A stretch of 64,000 nucleotides of DNA from Mesorhizobium sp. WSM3862 (GTDB lineage Bacteria > Pseudomonadota > Alphaproteobacteria > Rhizobiales > Rhizobiaceae), in assembly GCF_002294985.1 (NCBI RefSeq), contig NZ_NSGE01000004.1:1-64000 (forward strand), in the 5' to 3' direction. Numbering within the stretch: the stretch's first letter is position 1; every line of letters begins with the position of its first letter. The notes under the pieces were generated by a model, which did no database searches, was not told the origin of the DNA, and saw only the letters and a program-made list of their open reading frames with translations. Shown piece by piece: positions 58,449 through 64,000 of this stretch. The translations under genes and the position numbers were made by a program.

Positions 58449-59689
58449 ATGCGCGTGATCGTGTTGGGTGGCGGCGTTGTCGGCGTCACCACTGCCTATC
58501 AGCTGCAGAAAGACGGGCACGAGGTGGTCGTCCTCGAGCGCCAGAGCCAAGTCGCCGCCGAGACCAGCTGGGGCAATGCCGGCATGATCGCGCCGGGGCA
58601 TTCCTTCGTCTGGTCGTCGCCCAGGGCGCCATTAATCCTGTTGAAATCGCTGGTGCTGAAGGATCAGGCGCTACGCTTCAAGCTGTCGGCCGATCCGACG
58701 CTCTACAGCTGGTCGTGGCTGTTCCTGATGGAATGCACGGCCGAGAAGGCCAGGCGCAACACGCTGCTCAAGCATCGGCTTGCCGTCTATTCGCAGAGCG
58801 TGCTGCACGAGGTGATTGCCCACGAGCAGATCGACTACGACCGCAACGATCGCGGCATCCTCTATTTCTATCGCAGCCAGCAGGCGCTCGATAAAGGCGT
58901 CGAGCACATGCGGCTGCTGGAATCAGACGGCCAGCTGATCAAGGTGCTCGACCGCGACGCCATCGTCGCGCTCGACCCGTCGCTGGCTTCCGCGCGGGAA
59001 AAGATCGCCGGCGGCATCCATTGCCCGACCGATGAGACCGGTGACCCGGCCAAATTCACCCGGGCGCTTGCCGCGAAGGTCGTCGAGCGCTGCGGCGAGA
59101 TCCGTACCGGCACGACCATCACCGGCATCGAGACCTCGGGCGGTGGCGTGGCACAGGTGCTGACCGACAAGGGCAGCGTCAAGGGCGACGCCTATGTGCT
59201 GGCGCTCGGCTCCTACAGCCCGCTGATCGCGAAGACCGTCGGTATCAGCCTGCCGATCTACCGATCAAGGGTTATTCGCTGACCATTCCGATCGGCAACC
59301 AGCCTCGGCCGCCGACCATCGCGGCGATCGACGAGCACAATCTAGTCGCCGTGTCGCGCTTCGGCGACCGGCTGCGCGTCACCGCGACGGCGGAATTCGC
59401 CGGCTACGACACCAGCCACAAGCCGGCCGATTTCGCCTTCATGAAGGGCGTGACGCAGGAGCTTTATCCCGAGGGCGCCGACTACGACCGCGCCGAGATG
59501 TGGGCGGGCTTGAGGCCGATGACGCCGAACAATCTGCCCGAGTTCGGGCGCCGCCGCCTCAGCAACCTCTATCTCAACACCGGGCACGGCCATATCGGCT
59601 GGACCATGTCGCACGGTTCGGCCCGCATCACCGCCGACCTGATCGCCGGCCGCAAACCGGCCATCTCGATGGACGGTCTTTTGAATTGA
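58449..59689 (+). pseudogene. dadA: D-amino acid dehydrogenase (DadA-type), frameshifted
   Basis: An FAD-dependent D-amino-acid dehydrogenase split into two reading frames. The first 277 codons (MRVIVLGGGVVGVTTAYQLQ onward) run to a stop at 59280-59282. The rest continues in the +2 frame to NTGHGHIGWTMSHGSARITA and a normal C-terminus. Restoring one C in the run at 59261-59262 changes YRSRVIR-stop into YPIKGYSLTIPIGNQ, the conserved DadA sequence, and gives 414 aa, the family length. Either a real inactivating deletion or a sequencing error. A racemase-family gene follows 41 nt later. Confidence 0.9.
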
Positions 59690-59730
59690 GAGCATGATCC
59701 CGGAGGGATCGGCCAAGAAAGGGAAATGCC

Positions 59731-60567
59731 ATGTCTGTCAGCGCGGCTGCTACCCGCCCTCAATCTTCGGGACCGGTCGATCCCAAGCCGGTCGATGCCA
59801 AGCCGGTCGATCTGGGCGTGCTTCCGTCCGAACTCGACGGTGGCCTTGCCTCGCGCGCGGCGATCGGGCTTGCGATCCTCGCCACCGACCAGACGCTGGA
59901 GCATGAGTTCCGCGCGTTGGTGCGCATTCCGGGCGTCGCCTTCTACGAGGCCCGCCTCTTCAACCACAACGACATCACCCCCGACACGCTGCGCGCCATC
60001 GGCCCGCGCATCGCGCCGACCGTCGACCTCATCCTGCCCAGCATTCCGCTCGACGTCGTCGGCTTCGGCTGCACCTCGGCCACCATGACGCTCGGCGAGG
60101 AAGCCGTCTTCGCCGAGATCAGGAAGGCGCGGCCGGGCGTCGCCTGCACCACGCCGGTGACGGGCGCGCTTGCCGCCTTCAAGGCGCTCGGCGCCAAGGG
60201 CATCGGCCTGCTGACGCCTTATGCCCCCGAGATCAACCAGGGCCTCGTCACCTATTTCACCGGACGCGGCCTCGATATCGCCGCCGTCGCCACTTTCGAC
60301 CGGCGCGACGACCGCGAGGCGGCCCGCATATCGCTCGCCTCGATCGAGGCCGCGGCCGAGCGCATGGCGGCGGCTCCCGGCGTGGACGCGATCTTCATCT
60401 CCTGCACCAGCCTGCGCGTCGCCGAGGCGGTGGCGGAACTGGAGCAGCGCATCGGCATTCCCGTCACCTCGTCCAACCACGCCATGGCCTGGCACTGCCT
60501 GCGGCTCGCCGGCATCGACGACGTCGTGCCTTCCGGCGGCCGGCTGTTCGCGTTGCCGATTGCCTGA
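59731..60567 (+). CDS. Aspartate/glutamate racemase-superfamily enzyme (maleate isomerase/AMDase-like)
   Basis: A 278-aa two-domain enzyme. The two catalytic cysteines are in VVGFGCTSATMTLGEEA and DAIFISCTSLRVAEAVAELE, the pattern of maleate cis-trans isomerases, arylmalonate decarboxylases and EutA-like proteins; the exact reaction cannot be decided. The N-terminus carries a tandem 15-bp duplication (KPVDAKPVD) before the fold begins at GVLPSELDGGLASRAAIGLA. It follows the broken D-amino-acid dehydrogenase, suggesting linked amino or dicarboxylic acid metabolism. Confidence 0.85.
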   Translation: MSVSAAATRPQSSGPVDPKPVDAKPVDLGVLPSELDGGLASRAAIGLAILATDQTLEHEFRALVRIPGVAFYEARLFNHNDITPDTLRAIGPRIAPTVDLILPSIPLDVVGFGCTSATMTLGEEAVFAEIRKARPGVACTTPVTGALAAFKALGAKGIGLLTPYAPEINQGLVTYFTGRGLDIAAVATFDRRDDREAARISLASIEAAAERMAAAPGVDAIFISCTSLRVAEAVAELEQRIGIPVTSSNHAMAWHCLRLAGIDDVVPSGGRLFALPIA

Positions 60568-60668
60568 TCCGATTGACGGTTGGCCGGTTCGAAGTCGCCG
60601 GTTAACGTTTGCGGAAAAGGTTGCTTAACGCTTCGCTACTATGTCCTGCCCTCGGGAGGCAGAACAGA

Positions 60669-60851
60669 GTGAGCGCGATGAACGACAGCCCCGAAAAGCG
60701 CAACGAATGGCGCGCCATCTTCTACGTGCAGGCGCGTGTGGCGATCCTGTTCGTCCCGATCATCGTCAGCCTGCTGATCATCGGCGCGCTTGCCGGCAAC
60801 GACCGCGATCGCGTCGTCATCGACCGGACCGTCACCAGCTCGGTGAAGTAG
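60669..60851 (+). CDS. Small single-helix membrane protein
   Basis: A 60-aa protein with a charged N-terminus (SPEKRNEWRAIFYVQAR), one hydrophobic helix (VAILFVPIIVSLLIIGALAG) and a short polar tail. GGGAGG lies 9 nt before a GTG, preferred over the ATG three codons in. No family recognised. It stands alone between the racemase-like gene and the toxin-antitoxin pair. Confidence 0.6.
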   Translation: MSAMNDSPEKRNEWRAIFYVQARVAILFVPIIVSLLIIGALAGNDRDRVVIDRTVTSSVK

Positions 60852-60899
60852 GCAGTCAGCCATTGTATTCTGCCACTTCAGCTGCTTTCGCTGGCCAGG

Positions 60900-61415
60900 C
60901 TATCCCTTTGGTCTGATCGCCTCCCGCAAATCGGCGAGGGATATCACCAGCGTCGTCGGATCGAGGGGCGAGGCATCGAACCCCAGCGCCGTGTAGAAGT
61001 GTCGCGCTTCATCCGAGATCGCGTGGACCAGGATGCCGCGAATGCCGACTGATCCGGCCGCATTCATCACGCGGCGGGCCGCGTCCTGAACCAGCGCGCG
61101 GCCCAAGCCTCGGCGCTGATGGGAAGTATCGATGGCAAGCCGGGCAAGAATGGCGACCGCAATCGGATCGGGCATATTGCGCCTTAAGCGGGCCGGCACA
61201 TGGCTCCCCACCACACCGCCCGAGGCGAGCGCGTAATAGGCCACGACCTTGTCTCCATCGCAAGCAACAAAGGTGCGCGCCGTGCCGCTGTCTTGACTGG
61301 TGAGCGCCCGGCGTTTGAGCCAGTCATCCGACCCCGGGACGCCGGATGAAAAGAACGACAGATCGTGGGTACGGTCCAGCGGTACCGGCGCCCGAAGCGT
61401 CACTTCGTTTCCCAT
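60900..61415 (-). CDS. GNAT acetyltransferase, probable TacT-type toxin
   Basis: A 171-aa GNAT-fold protein. Acetyl-CoA motif A reads LAIDTSHQRRGLGRALVQDA (Q-R-R-G-L-G), and ARHFYTALGFDASPLDP carries the tyrosine that is catalytic in TacT/AtaT toxins. Such toxins acetylate aminoacyl-tRNA and stop translation. The gene overlaps an upstream DUF1778-type ribbon-helix-helix gene by 16 nt, the standard TacA-TacT layout. Toxic activity is inferred. Confidence 0.9.
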   Translation of the reverse strand: MGNEVTLRAPVPLDRTHDLSFFSSGVPGSDDWLKRRALTSQDSGTARTFVACDGDKVVAYYALASGGVVGSHVPARLRRNMPDPIAVAILARLAIDTSHQRRGLGRALVQDAARRVMNAAGSVGIRGILVHAISDEARHFYTALGFDASPLDPTTLVISLADLREAIRPKG

Positions 61416-61690
61416 GGGAGGGACGCGTTCATCAGCTTGGACAGTCGCTCGTTCGACTTGGCCGGTGCGTCGAGCAGGGAGAGGAACTCGGCCTGTGCCT
61501 GGGGCGAAACCTTCAGAAGTGTCCGGTCGAGCAATGTGTCCTCGGCCATTCGCCGAGCGGCATCGAGGATGAAATCCGTTCGGGTTTTGCCAAGCGTCCG
61601 CGCGGCTTCGTCGATCAAGCCGCGCTCCTCGGGCTTGATACGCATGTTCAGCGTGCTTCTCTTCGAGGCGTCTGCAGACTCGTGCTTCAT
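61400..61690 (-). CDS. DUF1778 ribbon-helix-helix antitoxin (TacA-type)
   Basis: A 96-aa protein with the RHH DNA-binding fold STLNMRIKPEERGLIDEAA then RTLGKTRTDFILDAARRMAE, typical of DUF1778 antitoxins. The C-terminal tail (residues 70-96) should wrap the toxin. The frame stays open 31 codons upstream, but the ATG at MKHESADASK lies just downstream of a perfect inverted repeat that is its probable operator. It is first in the operon and overlaps the toxin gene. Confidence 0.9.
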   Translation of the reverse strand: MKHESADASKRSTLNMRIKPEERGLIDEAARTLGKTRTDFILDAARRMAEDTLLDRTLLKVSPQAQAEFLSLLDAPAKSNERLSKLMNASLPWETK

Positions 61691-61710
61691 TGTTCCAGAG
61701 TAGTATCCTG

Positions 61711-61727
61711 TAATGACGTTGTCATTA
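61711..61727. promoter_or_regulatory. Operator of the toxin-antitoxin operon
   Basis: Perfect inverted repeat TAATGAC-GTT-GTCATTA 20 bp before the antitoxin start. Its position and symmetry suit an RHH autorepressor. Confidence 0.8.
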
Positions 61728-61943
61728 TAGTGAGAGTAGGTTTTGTTTAGCGCCGAAGCGAATGTAGATGCCAAAAGTTGCATTCTTGGCGCGGTATAAG
61801 GAAGGAGTGTGGGCGAAGCAATTCGAAAACATCAACCGAGGGGTCTAAAGGTGCTGGCGATCACCGTACATGACCAGCCGATTAATCCAAACATTAGATG
61901 TTGCTGAATTACGATAAGCAATAGTTGTCGCAACATAATCGAA

Positions 61944-61962
61944 GCTATATTGAAGATATAGC
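61944..61962. repeat. AT-rich hairpin upstream of the pilin gene
   Basis: Perfect GCTATAT-TGAAG-ATATAGC stem-loop in the AT-rich gap between the toxin-antitoxin pair and the pilin gene. It could be an operator or leader structure; there is no T-run. Confidence 0.45.
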
Positions 61963-62058
61963 GGCTGTAACCGAATCTTAACTGTTTCGATTAAGGTCTT
62001 CAAAATTGTTTCTTCGTAGGTTGAGCAGGTCACCAACGGGGCAACAAGGAACCCTTCA

Positions 62059-62250
62059 ATGCTCAAACTAATCAAGCGGTTCAATAACGACGAATCCGGT
62101 GCAACGGCTATCGAATACGGCCTGATCGCGGCGCTGATCGCACTGGCGATCATGGTCGGGGCTACTTCGCTCGGCTCGGCGTTGAACACAAAATTCGGCT
62201 TGATCGCCGACTGCGTCGCGGACCCGAAAGCATCTGGATGCCCGCAATAA
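62059..62250 (+). CDS. Flp/Fap type IVb pilin
   Basis: A 63-aa pilin. After a short leader (MLKLIKRFNNDESG) comes ATAIEYGLIAALIALAIMVG, the Flp motif in which prepilin peptidase cleaves after Gly and the mature protein keeps Glu5. The C-terminal region has two cysteines (DCVADPKASGCPQ). Flp pilins form Tad pili used in attachment. No cpa/tad secretion genes are in the window, so this is an orphan copy here. A terminator follows. Confidence 0.93.
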   Translation: MLKLIKRFNNDESGATAIEYGLIAALIALAIMVGATSLGSALNTKFGLIADCVADPKASGCPQ

Positions 62251-62284
62251 GCTCAGCCTACAGGTTACAGCACGGACTTTTTTG

Positions 62285-62307
62285 GGGTCGCCTCGGGCGA
62301 CCCTTTT
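62285..62307 (+). terminator. Rho-independent terminator of the pilin gene
   Basis: GGGTCGCC-TCG-GGCGACCC followed by TTTT, 35 bp after the pilin stop. Confidence 0.88.
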
Positions 62308-62346
62308 CCGGCGCGCCGGAGCGGCGAGACGCGAACGCGGCGCGGC

Positions 62347-62652
62347 TCAAACAAAGCGCGGGATCGGGCCGTTCTGCGCGGTCGTGCGGTCGCCGAGGTC
62401 GATGAACACCTCGTCGACATAGCACCAGCCCCAGCCTTCGGGCGGATCGTAGCCTTCGATGACCGGATGCTGAGTGGCGTGGAAATGCTTGGTGGCGTGG
62501 CGGTTGGGCGAGTCGTCGCAGCAGCCGACATGGCCGCAGGTGCGGCAGAGTCTGAGATGCACCCACCAGGAGCCGCTCTTCAGGCATTCCTCGCAGCCGA
62601 GGGCGCTCGGCACCACATCCTTGATGTCGTCCGTATGCCTGCATTCGTCCAT
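62347..62652 (-). CDS. UBP-type zinc finger protein
   Basis: A 101-aa protein that is almost entirely a ZnF-UBP domain, the fold that binds the free C-terminus of ubiquitin in eukaryotic proteases. Candidate zinc ligands include ECRHTDD, GCEECLKSG, LCRTCGHVGCCDDS, NRHATKHFHATQH and the terminal GWGWCYVDEVFID. Bacteria generally lack ubiquitin, so the partner must differ. Its start touches the stop of the upstream flavoprotein gene (TGATG), so the two are co-translated. Confidence 0.9.
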   Translation of the reverse strand: MDECRHTDDIKDVVPSALGCEECLKSGSWWVHLRLCRTCGHVGCCDDSPNRHATKHFHATQHPVIEGYDPPEGWGWCYVDEVFIDLGDRTTAQNGPIPRFV

Positions 62653-64000
62653 CACGGTCTCCTTTCGGGCTGAGCAGCACGCCCGCCGTTGCGCGCAAGA
62701 TGGGCATGCAGCGCCGCCACCACCTGAGCGCCTTCGCCGACGGCGGCCGCGACACGCTTGGTCGAGCCGCAGCGCACATCGCCGATGGCGAACACGCCGC
62801 TGCGGCTCGTCTCCATCGGGCCGTGTCCCGGCGCCACATCCGGTCCGGTGCGCACGAAGCCCTTAGCGTCGAGCGCCACGTCGCAGCGCGCCAGCCAGTC
62901 GGTGTTCGGGTCGGCGCCGATGAACAGGAAGAGGTGGTGGATGGTCCGCGTCGTCGCCACGCCGGTGACCCGGTTGCGCCAGCACAGCCGCTCGAGGTTG
63001 CCGTCATGGCCGTCGAGCGCCTCGACCTCGGTTTCCGTCAGCACCTCGATGTTCGGCTGCGCCACGATCCGCTCGACCAGATAGCGCGACATGGTGGCAT
63101 CGAGGCTGTCGCGCCGCGCCAACAACGTCACCTTGCGCACTTGGCTGGCGAGAAAGACGGCCGCCTGGCCGGCCGAGTTGCCGGCGCCGACCAGCGCCAC
63201 TTCCTGGTCCCGGCAGAGCCGTGCTTCGATCGGCGAGGCCCAGTAATGCACCGACGTGCCCTCGAACTGCGCGATATTGGCGATGTCGAGGCGACGGTAG
63301 CGCGCGCCGCTGGCGATCACCACCGTGCGCGCGCGCAAGGTCTCGCCGTCGCCAACGTCCAGCCGGTAGCCGGCCATGTTGTCGGCGGCGCCGAGCAATT
63401 TGGCTTCATCGGGGATCACCATCTCGACCCCGAACTTCTGCGCCTGGTTGTAGGCGCGCGCCATCAGCGCCATGCCTGTAATGCCGGTCGGAAAGCCGAG
63501 ATAGTTCTCGATGCGCGAGGATGCCCCCGCCTGCCCGCCGAAGGCGCGGCAGTCGAGCACGATCGTCGACAGCCCCTCGGAGGCCGCATAGACCGCGGCC
63601 GCCAATCCTGCCGGCCCGGCGCCGACGATGGCCACGTCGTAGATCTTGCCGGCGTCGAGCGGCCGCAGCAGCCCGACGCAGCGGGCGAGATCGCTTTCGC
63701 CGGGATTGTGCAGCAGCTTGCCGTTGGGACAGAGCACGATCGGCAGATGGTGCGGATCGACATGAAAACGCTCGATCAGCGTCTTGGCGCAGGGATCGGT
63801 GTCGGAATCGAGCGCGCGGTGCGGCAGGCCGCTGCGGGTGAGGAAACCCTGCAGCCGCAGCACATCGCCATTGCCGGGACGGCCGATGACGATCGGCCCG
63901 CTGGTGCCGCTCTCGAGCAGGCCGACACGGCGCAGGATCAGCGCGCGCATGACGCGCTCGCCGAGATTCGCCTCTTGCACCATCAGATCGCGCAGCCGCT
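62652..64000 (-). CDS. Thioredoxin-reductase-like flavoprotein, 5' end outside the window
   Basis: The gene runs off the right edge. The visible part begins LRDLMVQEANLGERVMRALI, which looks like the end of a cyclic-nucleotide-binding domain. A small alpha/beta region with a glutaredoxin-like look follows (IVIGRPGNGDVLRLQGFL), then an FAD/NAD domain (DVAIVGAGPAGLAAAVYAAS; VALVGAGNSAGQAAVFLA). The CxxC expected before the NADPH motif in thioredoxin reductase is missing (WASPIEARLC instead), so it cannot be a classical one. GVFAIGDVRCGSTKRVA is the usual FAD C-terminal motif. Partner of the zinc finger gene downstream. Confidence 0.85.
   Translation of the reverse strand, partial: RLRDLMVQEANLGERVMRALILRRVGLLESGTSGPIVIGRPGNGDVLRLQGFLTRSGLPHRALDSDTDPCAKTLIERFHVDPHHLPIVLCPNGKLLHNPGESDLARCVGLLRPLDAGKIYDVAIVGAGPAGLAAAVYAASEGLSTIVLDCRAFGGQAGASSRIENYLGFPTGITGMALMARAYNQAQKFGVEMVIPDEAKLLGAADNMAGYRLDVGDGETLRARTVVIASGARYRRLDIANIAQFEGTSVHYWASPIEARLCRDQEVALVGAGNSAGQAAVFLASQVRKVTLLARRDSLDATMSRYLVERIVAQPNIEVLTETEVEALDGHDGNLERLCWRNRVTGVATTRTIHHLFLFIGADPNTDWLARCDVALDAKGFVRTGPDVAPGHGPMETSRSGVFAIGDVRCGSTKRVAAAVGEGAQVVAALHAHLARNGGRAAQPERRP

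Noticed and set aside
60602..60628. Two TTAACG repeats upstream of a small membrane protein
   Set aside because: The spacing is far too long for one CtrA site, and no other known motif fits.
61979..61995. CtrA-like pair TTAA...TTAA upstream of the Flp pilin
   Set aside because: The spacing is nine bases, not the seven required for a CtrA full site.

Overview
The window reads as a chromosomal segment of a high-GC alphaproteobacterium of the Rhizobiales, most like Mesorhizobium or a close Phyllobacteriaceae relative. This rests on gene order (holA, parB-parA-rsmG-mnmG-mnmE, rho, hemJ-hemE, then a DUF299 kinase gene, maf-aroE-coaE-dnaQ, secB), on rhizobial intergenic mosaic (RIME-like) palindromes, and on many ABC sugar transporters. 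No lineage assignment was computed.

The centre of the window is very probably the chromosome origin. The 402-bp gap between divergent hemE and ppsR holds an AT-rich stretch, five GANTC sites within 147 bp and three DnaA boxes one base from consensus. Three parS sites lie between mnmG and mnmE, one lies at the start of rsmG, and a weaker one lies inside hemE. On the left, hemE-hemJ-rho, mnmE and mnmG-rsmG-parA-parB run leftward. On the right, ppsR, maf-aroE-coaE and dnaQ run rightward. Both sets therefore point away from the proposed origin.

Left accessory part (1-25,000): a ribose-type ABC operon with its own LacI repressor and a tandem operator; a GlxA-type regulator divergent from a methyltransferase, an exported carboxymuconolactone-decarboxylase-like protein and a small membrane protein; an aldehyde dehydrogenase with a luciferase-like monooxygenase; an internally duplicated membrane protein with paired E-x-x-E motifs and a small membrane partner; a response regulator and histidine kinase separated by a DUF1232 membrane protein; an AraC regulator divergent from a five-gene MalFGK-type operon ending in a Gfo/Idh/MocA-aldo/keto reductase fusion; and an Lrp regulator divergent from a saccharopine-dehydrogenase-family gene. 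From 25,100 to 30,400 lies a complete branched-chain 2-oxoacid dehydrogenase operon (E1alpha, E1beta, E2, E3).

Right part (47,700-64,000): secB, fxsA, a Tim44-domain protein, mltA-smr-HTH, a transglutaminase-like cysteine peptidase with a CtrA-like site, a PHB depolymerase, an RlpA-like protein, a transsulfuration pair (cystathionine beta-synthase and gamma-lyase), a D-amino-acid dehydrogenase gene broken by one missing base, an Asp/Glu-racemase-family enzyme, a TacA-TacT-type toxin-antitoxin pair with a palindromic operator, an orphan Flp pilin, and a ubiquitin-protease-type zinc finger protein coupled to a flavoprotein that runs off the right edge.

Intergenic spaces carry two families of palindromic repeats (nested CTCCCC hairpins; a roughly 150-bp GGCGGAGCAAGGAG element) and two RIME-like elements. 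No rRNA, tRNA, CRISPR array, insertion sequence or prophage was seen.
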